From NCBI GenBank assembly GCA_043750035.1, contig JAYVCI010000041.1, positions 1-54,602 on the forward strand: a stretch of 54,602 nucleotides of DNA. The letters run 5' to 3'. The DNA comes from CANJUD01 sp043750035 (lineage in GTDB: Bacteria; Bacteroidota; Bacteroidia; UKL13-3). The position numbers and the translations under genes are program-made. The notes below the pieces were generated by a model that saw only the letters and a list, made by a program, of their open reading frames with translations, ran no database searches and was not told the origin of the DNA. Below are positions 17,526-26,140 of the stretch, piece by piece (positions within the stretch are counted from its first letter, which is position 1; each line of letters begins with the position of its first letter).

Positions 17526-17795
17526 TTACTTGGGAAAATATTTATATATATCTTTTCTGTGCAAAATCCTTATCAATTCTACAGTTTTGTCTTTTACCTC
17601 AAGGCCAATTCTATAATCGCCAATCCTAATGCGATAAAAATTATGGGCCCCTCTTAGCTTTTTAGTATTTTTCAGTGAATTGATATTGTCAGCATTAGCA
17701 ATTTTCTCAATGCAATCGGCAATATCCCATAGAAGATTTTTGTCTTTTATTTTGTCGGTATCTTTTTCAAAACTTTTATCAATCTTGACAATCAT
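17526..17795 (-). CDS. RelE/ParE-superfamily toxin
   Basis: The 89-residue protein has the family pattern: IDKSFEKDTDKIKD at the N-terminus, then NTKKLRGAHNFYRIRIGDYRIGLEVKDKTVELIRILHRKDIYKYF. The central RIRIGDYRIG and the C-terminal H-R-K-D-I-Y are the usual conserved spots. Such toxins are mostly ribosome-dependent mRNA interferases. Its start overlaps the antitoxin stop by 4 bases, antitoxin first, as in most type II pairs. Confidence 0.85.
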   Translation of the reverse strand: MIVKIDKSFEKDTDKIKDKNLLWDIADCIEKIANADNINSLKNTKKLRGAHNFYRIRIGDYRIGLEVKDKTVELIRILHRKDIYKYFPK

Positions 17796-17995
17796 TTTCT
17801 AAGTTTCTTAATATATGCTGCATTGTCAACATAGGTATTGGTGCGGCCTGTTATTATTGAGTTTACTAATCCCATCTCCTCAATTTCAGTATCAGATAAA
17901 ACCCTGGATTTAATCCCAATCTTTTTTGCCAAGTCTAACAAAAGTTTAAGGTCTGATTTGGAGTCGCTATTTAAAATCACGGTTTGCATAATCAA
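17792..17995 (-). CDS. Cognate antitoxin of the RelE/ParE-type toxin
   Basis: This 67-residue protein begins MIMQTVILNSDSKSDLKLLLDLAKKIGIKS and contains DTEIEEMGLVNSI. It sits directly upstream of the toxin with a 4-base overlap. Size, position and the overlap identify it as the antitoxin; it would bind the toxin through its C-terminal tail. The first ATG may be the second Met (MQTV). Confidence 0.8.
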   Translation of the reverse strand: MIMQTVILNSDSKSDLKLLLDLAKKIGIKSRVLSDTEIEEMGLVNSIITGRTNTYVDNAAYIKKLRK

Positions 17996-18096
17996 TTTAT
18001 TTTAAAGCAAAGATATATCAAATCCAAATAATAGCCGACAGTTTTGTGCAAAATGCACTAGTACTGTTAAGGCGGATACTATCAGCAAGACTAATC

Positions 18097-19365
18097 CTAT
18101 TCCCCAAACAACCTAAACACCGGCGATTCCCCACTCTCATTTGCTGATGGGGTGATATCATATTTTATCTTACCATACTTTTTTAGTGCGGGAAATGCTC
18201 CTAATAGATTCATTTCATTTGCGGCAGAGGCACTCATGCTATGCCATGCACTATAGTTATCGTAAAAAGTACTTTCAAACTTATGATTCACCAAATCCAG
18301 TTTGTTGGAATAGGTGCAGTAGAAATTATAGCCGCCGGTCGTAATAGTTTCATAAGTTTCTCCTAGCGTGTCTTTGGCCAGCTTCGCTTTGCTCGGAGGC
18401 AGGTATATAAAGTTTAGTTCTCCATTCATATCAATTATCGTAAACTTACACACCGTGTCTGCCATATACGCATAACGCTTTGCAAAATCGACTGGCGATG
18501 TGGTAGTACCATAAATTTCCAAGTTGCCCTGCCCGTTGGTGCTCGCTGTTTTCACTTCCATTATTGCCATTCCGCCTTGGCCTCCCAACATGCGGTGCTG
18601 TAGCAAGACGCCTTTATCCGAAAAATTATACAAGTGTACATCGTGGTGATCCATACCTGCAAGCACGGTGGTGTTTGCTATATAATAAAAAGAACCATCG
18701 GCGTTGGGAACAAATAAAGTACTTGCTACACTGCCTGTGGCAGGCAAGTATTTGGTCGAAACTATTTTAGCATGATTGTAATCGATAGTCAGCAATGCCA
18801 AAGGTGTTTTGTCATTATAGTGAATGGAATCGCCCAACACTTTTGCATCGCGGTTAATGGAAAGCAACATATTGCCATTCCAAAAGTAAGGTTGCGAAGC
18901 CGGTGCTTCAAAACGTAACAGTTCATTTAGCTGGGGACTGAACCGATAGAAAGTATTCGTCCATTTTTTGGTATTCCGTACTGACACCCAGAAGTTACCT
19001 TCAGGGTCTGCGGCCACATACGCTATAGATACACTGTCCCAAGCGAAAGCCCTGTCTTTTTTCCCCAGCACCTTGCCATCAGGCGATACCACAAATAGGT
19101 GCCCATCCACACTGCCACTCACGCCTCCCAGGTTTTCAAGCAGCACCACAAAAATTTCCCCTCTGTGGTTTACAGCTATGTTTGGCTCAGCATTGTAGCT
19201 GCTGTTAACAAGCCAACTCGGCCATTCCTTTTTCGAGAAAGTAGCAGTAACTTCCCACTTCCCATTGCTGCCCTTCGTTTCTTTTATGCCTTGTGCCGCA
19301 GCATTTGTCCATTGCACAGCCATTATAATACTGGCCACGAAAGCGGTGATGGTTTTGTGTGTCAT
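18097..19365 (-). CDS. Exported protein of unknown function, possibly a beta-propeller
   Basis: The 422-residue product starts at the ATG at 19365, which gives a clean signal peptide (MTHKTITAFVASIIMAVQWT, cleavage after AAAQ). The longer frame to 19482 has no such start. The body is beta-rich with recurrent units such as EPNIAVNHRGEIFVVLLE and SIAYVAADPEGNFWVSVRN, resembling propeller blades. I do not recognise a family and see no catalytic motif. It is probably periplasmic or outer-membrane associated. Neighbouring genes give no hint. Confidence 0.65.
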   Translation of the reverse strand: MTHKTITAFVASIIMAVQWTNAAAQGIKETKGSNGKWEVTATFSKKEWPSWLVNSSYNAEPNIAVNHRGEIFVVLLENLGGVSGSVDGHLFVVSPDGKVLGKKDRAFAWDSVSIAYVAADPEGNFWVSVRNTKKWTNTFYRFSPQLNELLRFEAPASQPYFWNGNMLLSINRDAKVLGDSIHYNDKTPLALLTIDYNHAKIVSTKYLPATGSVASTLFVPNADGSFYYIANTTVLAGMDHHDVHLYNFSDKGVLLQHRMLGGQGGMAIMEVKTASTNGQGNLEIYGTTTSPVDFAKRYAYMADTVCKFTIIDMNGELNFIYLPPSKAKLAKDTLGETYETITTGGYNFYCTYSNKLDLVNHKFESTFYDNYSAWHSMSASAANEMNLLGAFPALKKYGKIKYDITPSANESGESPVFRLFGE

Positions 19366-19773
19366 GTTTTTCTTTGAATGTATTTGTGTGCAAGAATAGA
19401 GAAGGGTGGGCATTTTTTTTGAATAATAATTTGATAAAGAAGGGTGCTTATTGATTGGCACTATTGAGGACCTTGGCGACAACTTGGGTTTCAGTTTTTT
19501 GCTGGGGCGGCTTTTTTGGGCGTGTCCCTCCTTCGTCGGGCCGGGCCATACGCCTGTATCCCGACCAATCGGGATGCCGGCTTCTGTCCCTCACGCAGCT
19601 CACGCGATATAGCAAAACACATTTCAAAGAGATCGAATGCGACCACTTTAAAACTGTGTTGTTTCCGTTATTTTGGATTAATTAGCTTTTATCGTTATCA
19701 TTGCAATCTCAAAACAAACTTGTTATGATGAAAACCTTATTACTACTCCATTTTTACTCGCATTGAATAAATT
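19366..19773. other. Intergenic region with a dispersed repeat at the left edge of the island
   Basis: This 408-base gap separates the minus-strand exported protein from the plus-strand island. Most of its middle is the repeat at 19518-19616. The rest is A+T-rich and presumably holds the island promoter, but I could not find a convincing TTG / TAnnTTTG pair. No gene is visible. Confidence 0.5.
19518..19616 (-). repeat. Dispersed element, copy A
   Basis: Read on the minus strand, this copy starts TTTGCTATATCGCGTGAGC and continues with GCGTGAGGGACAGAAGCCGG and GGCGTATGGCCCGG. It has internal palindromes (ATCCCGATTGGTCGGGAT). It matches 26141-26227 with a few differences and an indel, in the opposite orientation. 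The element is more G+C-rich than the island it borders. It could be a REP-like element or a structured transcript end. Confidence 0.7.
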
Positions 19774-20325
19774 ATGAAATTCGATTCAACAATAAATCTG
19801 GAAACATTTGTTTCGATGGTATATAGCATAATTACTGCTTTTATTCTGATAATTGCTTATCGACAATTTAGAACTTTTACAATAGCTAATAATGCTCAAT
19901 TTCTTCATAATATGTCCACATTGTTTTTTACAGAAGAAACAAATAAACTAATTACAATCATTCATGCTGATTGCCTAAAATTCGAGCTAAATAATAATAA
20001 CCCTGTTTTCAAAATAGATGTTACTAATTTTAATAAAATTTATCCGAATAGAAATTGGGAATTAAAGAATTATTATACAACTTATGAGATAGACTTATTA
20101 TTTCTAAATAATTTAGATTCTTTAGGCTCATTAGTAGAAAGTAACGTAATTAAGGTAAAAGCAGCTCATCAAGATTTTGGATGGTTTGTAAATGTAGCAT
20201 TGAAAAACACAGCAATTCTCAGTTACTTAGAATGGCTTGATAACTATGAAAAAACTAGTTTTGTTTTTGATAAATTAAGGAAGCTTAACATTAGATTTCA
20301 AAAAATAAACGACAAAAATAATTAA
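19774..20325 (+). CDS. Single-pass membrane protein of the SIR2-STAND island
   Basis: The 183-residue protein has one predicted transmembrane segment at about 10-27 (TFVSMVYSIITAFILIIAY) and then a cytoplasmic helical domain. I do not recognise a family. Its layout resembles the 163-residue protein on the other side of the SIR2 gene, though sequence identity is not obvious by eye. It lies 8 bp before the SIR2 gene on the same strand, so the two are co-transcribed. Base composition is much more A+T-rich than the flanking housekeeping genes. A role as membrane anchor, sensor or effector partner of the SIR2 protein is inference. Confidence 0.7.
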   Translation: MKFDSTINLETFVSMVYSIITAFILIIAYRQFRTFTIANNAQFLHNMSTLFFTEETNKLITIIHADCLKFELNNNNPVFKIDVTNFNKIYPNRNWELKNYYTTYEIDLLFLNNLDSLGSLVESNVIKVKAAHQDFGWFVNVALKNTAILSYLEWLDNYEKTSFVFDKLRKLNIRFQKINDKNN

Positions 20326-20333
20326 ACTTAAAA

Positions 20334-23300
20334 ATGAACCATATTTTAAATTTAGATTATACAAGGAATGAGACTCTTGAAAAACTTTTCGAATCGATTT
20401 CTGTGGGGAACACAATTTTGTTTCTTGGAGCAGGTGCTTCTGTTTCTAAAGAAAAGTCTTTTCTTAGCAAGGATATTATTGAATTCTATGAAGACAAAAA
20501 ACAAATAAGCTGGGGGATTCCAGATATAACTGAATTTGTAGATGCTTTAATATTAACAAATGGTTACTCTAGAGAAGAGTTCGATAATTATGTTGATGAA
20601 TGCTTAAGAAAATATAAGGTTACTGACAGCCATAAAATATTAGCATCTTTAAGTTGGAGGTTAATTATTACAACTAATTATGATTTATTAGTTGAGAAAG
20701 CTTTTGAAGAAATAGTAGGAACCTCGAACGAGAACTTAAAACTTAAGGTTGTAAATACTGTAAATGATTTTCGAGGTATTCAGGCAGCCGACGAAGTAAA
20801 ATATGTAAAATTAAATGGGTGTATTTCAAATAAAAAACAATACAAATTAATTTTTTCAACGGAAGATTTTGAAAAAGCAAAGAAATATTACAAAACTATC
20901 TTAGACGAATTACGAAATCCGTCAGATAAAGTAAATTTTTTATCGATAGGCTATTCTTATTCAGATCCTTTTGCAGCAAAGTTAATTGAAAGAATCGATT
21001 CGTATAAATTTAGGGATAGAAGGGTATTTTATACTGTTGACCCCTATATAAATGATGCTATGTTGCCTGTATATGCAGAGAAAAAAATTTGTGTAATCAA
21101 AGCTACGATGAGCGAGTTTTTAAACAAATTTAAAGAATGGGAAGAAAGTAATGCATCATCATTTAAAGCATACAGAAATCTAGCATTTCATACGCCCGCA
21201 AATTCCAATATAATTTTATCAACTCATGTAAATAAAAGATTAGATGGGAATATAGTTCAGTTAGATGATTTTTATAAAGCCAGGAATATTTCAGATGCTC
21301 AGTTTTATAAAGGGGAAGAACCCGATTATGCCATAATAAATAAAAATTATGATGTAGTACATAAAAAGAAAATTGATGATACAATTAAGAAAATTAATGA
21401 AAAAATTGGTGAAACGTCTTCACGTTTAATACCAATCTTTTTTCTTGTCGGCACGTTTGGGTCTGGGAAATCAACTTTTGCGTATAGGTTAATTAATTCT
21501 TTTATTCATTCAGATGAGTTAAGTAAAACAGTCGCATTTGAAATTATTGACCCTTATTCCCTACAAGTGCCAGATCTAAAAGAATTATTTTCTAAGACAA
21601 ATGCAAGTAGAATATTCATTTACGTAAATGCAATAGAGGTTAACACAACTTTTAAATCTTTAATGGAGTTACGTAACCGTCTTACAATTGATGGCTCAAG
21701 CGAATATGAAATTATTTTCATTACTTCCATACGTGAAAATATATTAGAGATAAATAGAGTAAATAAAGATTTTAAAAATGCATACGCAATAAATATAGAT
21801 TCAAAATTTTCTCTCGAAGAAACGGAAGAATTGGTAGAGAAACTTAAGAGGGCAGGATTACGAGAATACCGTGATATAGGAGAAAAGCAAGAACTTGTCA
21901 ATAGAATAATGCATGATTATGATGGTGATTCCTATTTGATTTTGTGGCAAACAGTTTCTGGAAATAAGCATGTTGAGGATCTTTATGAGGCATACAATGA
22001 ACTTGGGAATATTGCGAAAAGAGCTTTTTTGTACACATCTTTTTTATATCAATTCAAAATTTTGATGCCTGCTTCGCTGCTTAGAAATATTGTATCTAAA
22101 GATTGGGATGAATTTAGAAAGGATGTTATTGAAGTTCAAGGGAAAGGTATACTTATTCAAGAAGAAACTACTTCAGTTGGAACAAATCCAGATTTGTATT
22201 TTAGAACTAAGCATCCTTTAATTTCCGAGTCTCTAATAGATATAATAGTTCCAAATGAAGACGCACAATACAAGCATTATCAAGATATAGTAACTCATCT
22301 TATCTCTGGTTCCAAAAATTCTCAATTATTAGTCAATCTATTAAAAGCAATATGGCAGTACAAAAAGCTGCCAGCTGCGAAACTTAACAGGTTATATGAT
22401 TTAGCAGATGCTCAGCTTTCAGAGGACCCCTATTTCCTATTACACTATGCAATGAATCTTCAAAACAGAGGAACAGAAAAGGCACTAAATGAAGCAATTG
22501 CAAAAATAATTTATGCGGAAGCTTTATCTGAAAAAAGAAATCACAGACTCATTCACAGACGAGGTGTTTTAAATTTTGAACTAGCGAAAATATATTTTAA
22601 GATAGAAAAAGTAGAGCTAAATAAAACATTCAGGTATTTAAATGAGGCAAGAGAGTTATTAGAAATTAAAAGGATTTCTGACCCTTGCTCCTCATACAGT
22701 TATGTAGATAGGATTTATTTAGAAATGTGGTATCTTGAAAATGTTAATTTAATTGATGAAGAAATTCTACAAACTAAAATTTCAATAGAAGAATTAATTG
22801 ACGCTGCCACCCATACCGTTTTTGAAAATTCACACCGAATTTATGAAATAAAAAATAAATATATTAACAAATATCATTTTAATCAAAACGAAGAAGATTA
22901 TATGAATCATTTGCAAGAATATTATAATGAACTTGGTACTAGACCCTATGCTTTAGTTTTAATGTTCAACTATTATATGGTAAAAGGGAATCATCTTAAA
23001 TGTGAAGAGTACTTAGAGCAACTTGAGTATTATTCAGACTATAAAGATGTGCTTAAATTATTACTTAAATTTTATGGCAGAAATTTAAATATCGCTAATT
23101 ATAGAATGAAGTTTTTTGATTTAGTTAGACGTAATCCCGAATTAGAAGAATCAGATAATCTACGCTTTAACTATTTCAATTTTATAGCAGAATCTTATAA
23201 TAAAAATTTTAATTATGGTGAAAAATTTCTAGGTAATATTCATGATAAATTTAATTATTTTAATCCTGATTTTCATCAAGAATGGAAAGAGACCGACTCT

Positions 23301-23501
23301 AACGAAGTGGTAGTATTTTCTGCTAGTATTAAATTTAATAATAAAGGAAGAAAGGTAGCTTACATATCGATTCTAAACAAGTATTTTTTATTAGATAATA
23401 ATAAACAAAATATAGATATTAAAAAGGAATATCACATAAAACTTCACTTCTTTTTGTATGGTACTAGAGCAGAAATTATTTCTGAAGTAAAAATACAATA
23501 G
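20334..23501 (+). CDS. SIR2 - STAND NTPase - TPR-like protein (candidate anti-phage effector)
   Basis: The 1055-residue protein has an N-terminal SIR2_2-type domain with LGAGAS (31-36), TTNYD (113-117, N115) and IGYSYSDP (205-212). A P-loop NTPase follows, with Walker A GTFGSGKST (373-381) and a sensor-like FITSIREN near 462-469. The remainder is helical and TPR-like, ending in a short beta domain. Known proteins with this order (SIR2-STAND, Avs5-like, or DSR-like) deplete NAD on sensing phage. The usual SIR2 catalytic His (LHG) is Asn here (L160 N161 G162). The Walker B-like strand RIFIYVNAIE has Asn where Asp is expected. Function in defence is therefore inference; an altered or inactive enzyme is possible. 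Confidence 0.82.
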   Translation: MNHILNLDYTRNETLEKLFESISVGNTILFLGAGASVSKEKSFLSKDIIEFYEDKKQISWGIPDITEFVDALILTNGYSREEFDNYVDECLRKYKVTDSHKILASLSWRLIITTNYDLLVEKAFEEIVGTSNENLKLKVVNTVNDFRGIQAADEVKYVKLNGCISNKKQYKLIFSTEDFEKAKKYYKTILDELRNPSDKVNFLSIGYSYSDPFAAKLIERIDSYKFRDRRVFYTVDPYINDAMLPVYAEKKICVIKATMSEFLNKFKEWEESNASSFKAYRNLAFHTPANSNIILSTHVNKRLDGNIVQLDDFYKARNISDAQFYKGEEPDYAIINKNYDVVHKKKIDDTIKKINEKIGETSSRLIPIFFLVGTFGSGKSTFAYRLINSFIHSDELSKTVAFEIIDPYSLQVPDLKELFSKTNASRIFIYVNAIEVNTTFKSLMELRNRLTIDGSSEYEIIFITSIRENILEINRVNKDFKNAYAINIDSKFSLEETEELVEKLKRAGLREYRDIGEKQELVNRIMHDYDGDSYLILWQTVSGNKHVEDLYEAYNELGNIAKRAFLYTSFLYQFKILMPASLLRNIVSKDWDEFRKDVIEVQGKGILIQEETTSVGTNPDLYFRTKHPLISESLIDIIVPNEDAQYKHYQDIVTHLISGSKNSQLLVNLLKAIWQYKKLPAAKLNRLYDLADAQLSEDPYFLLHYAMNLQNRGTEKALNEAIAKIIYAEALSEKRNHRLIHRRGVLNFELAKIYFKIEKVELNKTFRYLNEARELLEIKRISDPCSSYSYVDRIYLEMWYLENVNLIDEEILQTKISIEELIDAATHTVFENSHRIYEIKNKYINKYHFNQNEEDYMNHLQEYYNELGTRPYALVLMFNYYMVKGNHLKCEEYLEQLEYYSDYKDVLKLLLKFYGRNLNIANYRMKFFDLVRRNPELEESDNLRFNYFNFIAESYNKNFNYGEKFLGNIHDKFNYFNPDFHQEWKETDSNEVVVFSASIKFNNKGRKVAYISILNKYFLLDNNKQNIDIKKEYHIKLHFFLYGTRAEIISEVKIQ

Positions 23502-23543
23502 TAATAACAAATTATCGTTTTAATTATTTAAAATGCTACAATT

Positions 23544-24035
23544 ATGACATTTGAAGATTCTAAAAACTGGTTTGAACTAATATCATATATTGCTACAATT
23601 ATTGGAATCCCATTAGCGATCTTTCTTTATTTTAAAGATAAAAGAATGGATAGAAGGCTTAAGGAAAAGGAAGCACTTTTTGTTAGTCATTCTTTATATG
23701 TAGACTATTTGAAAATTTGTTTCTCAAATCCAGAATTAGAATTATACGATATTACATATCATAATAAAGATTATTCCGAAAAAGAAAAAAAAGAACTTAT
23801 TGCATTTGAAATATTATTTGCGTATTTAGAAAGTGCTTATCATTACTATAAAGATCAAACAAATATTATAAAGCTTAAAAGATGGGAAGGTTGGGTTAGT
23901 TATATTAAAGGCTACGTAAAGCAAGAAAACTTTATTAAGGCATGGGAATTAACTGGCGACGAGTGGGACAAAGATTTTATGAACTTTATGAATAATATAA
24001 TAAATGAGGAAATTCGAATTGCGGCTAAAAATTAA
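23544..24035 (+). CDS. Second single-pass membrane protein of the island
   Basis: The 163-residue protein has one transmembrane segment at about 9-28 (FELISYIATIIGIPLAIFLYF). A basic juxtamembrane run (KDKRMDRRLKEK) fixes the C-terminus in the cytosol. A helical domain with aromatic residues follows. It is 42 bp after the SIR2 gene and 13 bp before the next gene, so it belongs to the same operon. Family unknown. It resembles the small membrane proteins often found in defence islands, but that is by layout only. Confidence 0.7.
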   Translation: MTFEDSKNWFELISYIATIIGIPLAIFLYFKDKRMDRRLKEKEALFVSHSLYVDYLKICFSNPELELYDITYHNKDYSEKEKKELIAFEILFAYLESAYHYYKDQTNIIKLKRWEGWVSYIKGYVKQENFIKAWELTGDEWDKDFMNFMNNIINEEIRIAAKN

Positions 24036-24048
24036 AACAAACTAAAAT

Positions 24049-24843
24049 ATGTACAATCTATTAATAAAGTTTTTTGGATCCCTAATTGACTTCGTATTGC
24101 CTGGCAAATTGAAAGAATTACAAATTAGAATAAGTAGGCTCAATATTAATAGTCCTAAAGAAATTCAAGATTTTATCGACTTGTATGATGAAACATTTCC
24201 TTTTGATGGCAGCAATTACACATCAGGAGAACTGCTTGAAGTGCTTGAAGACATTCAAAATAGCAAAAAACATGTTACTGCTGATAATATAATTTTGGTA
24301 GCTAAGTACCAAGATAAAATAGTCGGATTTATTGCGTGTTTCTTCTATCCTCAAAAAAAATATGGAATAATCGGATATTTTGGTAAGACAAAATCATTCA
24401 ATGATGTGGGTAAATATTGTGGTACAAAACTTTTGAAAGAACTTAAAAAAATATTGATCGAAAAACACGACTGTGAATTACTAGTTTTTGAACTTAAGAT
24501 TGATGAGCATATTAAAGGAAAAAAATCTTTGTTTAAATCGTATACTAAGAATTTAGGACTAGTGGTTTATGAATTATTAAACTTTCAATATTTTCGACCT
24601 AAACTAAATTTGGATGATACAACTGAAGAAGAATTAGAATTATTAATAATACCAATCAAAAATATAGTTAGCACGACATTCTCCAAAGAAAAAATCTTAG
24701 ATATTCTTAACTTTATTCATTTTTATTGCTATGGTGATTATTATGAGAAAGATGACAACCTGCATTCTGCATTTCAAAGATACTTACAAGGTAGAGTAGA
24801 GTATTATGAATCAAACTTGCAGGACGAAATAGGTGTAAAATAG
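24049..24843 (+). CDS. GNAT-like acetyltransferase of the island
   Basis: The 264-residue protein has an N-terminal helical part with DLYDETFPFDGSNY. A GNAT-like core at about 83-150 follows: IILVAKYQDKIVGFIACFFY (beta-2/beta-3), then YGIIGYFGK and the acetyl-CoA loop-like DVGKYCGTKLLKELKK. A helical extension of about 90 residues completes it. It is the last gene of the A+T-rich operon. Substrate unknown. The GNAT call rests on the strand pattern and the G-x-x-G loop, so it is moderate. Confidence 0.6.
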   Translation: MYNLLIKFFGSLIDFVLPGKLKELQIRISRLNINSPKEIQDFIDLYDETFPFDGSNYTSGELLEVLEDIQNSKKHVTADNIILVAKYQDKIVGFIACFFYPQKKYGIIGYFGKTKSFNDVGKYCGTKLLKELKKILIEKHDCELLVFELKIDEHIKGKKSLFKSYTKNLGLVVYELLNFQYFRPKLNLDDTTEEELELLIIPIKNIVSTTFSKEKILDILNFIHFYCYGDYYEKDDNLHSAFQRYLQGRVEYYESNLQDEIGVK

Positions 24844-25319
24844 GGGGTCCTAAAGAAGAATAAAGTATTAACGTCAACTTCGCATTTTGATTCAGGCCCT
24901 TTTAAGTCTTCCCCTCAGGGGGAGTCTTAGGCTGAGTAGTTCTATAGCCCCCTCAATTTCAACTTCGCATTCTGGTCTCACTTCACCAAATAATCATGCA
25001 AGAAGCACAACTTGTAAATACATATCTTGAGTAGCCAATTTCGATGGTGCTACTATTACCAATTATTTTGAAGCAGGGGCAGGTATCCCAATCAAGGCTT
25101 AGGAAACTCCCCATACCGTCAGTCAACACATCAGTGATAGCACTCAACATACCCACACCTTTTCCAATTTTATTGCACATTAGCAAATCGTATTTGCTAA
25201 TGTCTTATTTTTGAAGTTTGGTATTGATCATGAAAAAGAAAGTGGTTGGTTCCATTTTGGAACATACTACTGCTGATGAATTGAGATACCACCTTTTTTA
25301 AATTAATAAAATATGCGTT
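24844..25319. other. Intergenic region at the right edge of the island
   Basis: This 476-base gap holds a degraded repeat near 24899-24955 (TCCCCTCAGGGGGA core) and the map 3'-end remnant at 25092-25140. The presumed promoter of the next gene must also be here. A minus-strand frame of 67 codons (24983-25186) overlaps the remnant in a shifted frame and is not called as a gene. Confidence 0.5.
25092..25140 (-). pseudogene. Vestige of a methionine aminopeptidase 3' end
   Basis: Read on the minus strand, this stretch encodes ITDVLTDG and then, after a one-base shift, YGEFPKP followed by a stop. The intact map gene at 26386 ends DVLTDGYGEFKKP. At the DNA level about 40 bases align with the map 3' end with a single one-base gap. 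No further map sequence is visible upstream, so only a scar remains. It is in the same orientation as map and about 1.3 kb from it. Confidence 0.6.
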
Positions 25320-26138
25320 ATGGAAGAAAAAGACGATTTTAAAAACCTGCCACCGGAAGAAAAACTACGGGCAGAAAATGAACTGCTGAAACTGAAACTG
25401 CAGGCAGAGTTTGGCATGGAGAAAATGAAAAATCCGCTGGATGATAAAATGCAGAACGATTGGCTCAACTATATATATAATTTTGAGAAACAACATGCCG
25501 AAAACAAGCTGGTAAAACTATATGATTTTATTGGTAAACCTCCTTTTAAAAAGGCGGATGAACTTACTGAAGAAGAGCTTACCCAAGAGCTTGATACCAT
25601 GATTGAAGTTTTGCAAAAAAACGGAATAAACCTGGATACCATTTGTGAATATGATGAGGAAGTAATTTATAAGTTTATTACCGAAGAATTATTTGAACAT
25701 GAAATGGACGATATGCGGATTGAGGGAATGATGCACTGTTTTATTTATGAAGAATTTCACCCCAATCACGATTATGATATTCGTGCAAGAGCCGATGAGT
25801 TTATTGAGTCCCTCATTACCAAAAAGTGGGATCATTTTATGAATAGTGTAATTTTAGCTTCAGAGGTTTATTATAATGAAAATTTGTATGACCAAGAACA
25901 ATTTAAACCCATTATAGAAGCATTTCAAAATGAGCATAGCAAACTAGAACTGCATAAATGGGAAATTAACTCGGCTAGTTTTGATATGGAAACTGAAACT
26001 GCTACCTTGGAAGGTAAAATAAAATATGAATCAAAAACTACTTCGCAAATATTCGAAGGCAATGTAAATCTTGAAATGAAATTGGAGTATGATTGTTGGA
26101 GTGTTAGTAGGGTTGTTATTCCGGGGTTTAGTAGGTAG
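25320..26138 (+). CDS. Acidic protein of unknown function
   Basis: The 272-residue cytosolic protein is strongly acidic. A short coiled coil opens it (PPEEKLRAENELLKLKLQAEF). A helical middle follows (EELTQELDTMIEVLQKNG and RADEFIESLITKKWDHFM) and a beta-rich C-terminal domain of about 75 residues ends it (MTETATLEGKIKYESKTTS-like strands). I do not recognise it. A dispersed repeat begins 3 bp after the stop, and a map-end remnant lies upstream. The gene is therefore bracketed by map-like 3' ends and may have been inserted next to map. Confidence 0.65.
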   Translation: MEEKDDFKNLPPEEKLRAENELLKLKLQAEFGMEKMKNPLDDKMQNDWLNYIYNFEKQHAENKLVKLYDFIGKPPFKKADELTEEELTQELDTMIEVLQKNGINLDTICEYDEEVIYKFITEELFEHEMDDMRIEGMMHCFIYEEFHPNHDYDIRARADEFIESLITKKWDHFMNSVILASEVYYNENLYDQEQFKPIIEAFQNEHSKLELHKWEINSASFDMETETATLEGKIKYESKTTSQIFEGNVNLEMKLEYDCWSVSRVVIPGFSR

Positions 26139-26140
26139 TA

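Noticed and set aside
24983..25186. 67-codon minus-strand frame with several Cys
   Set aside because: It runs through the map 3'-end remnant in a shifted frame and shows no independent sign of coding.
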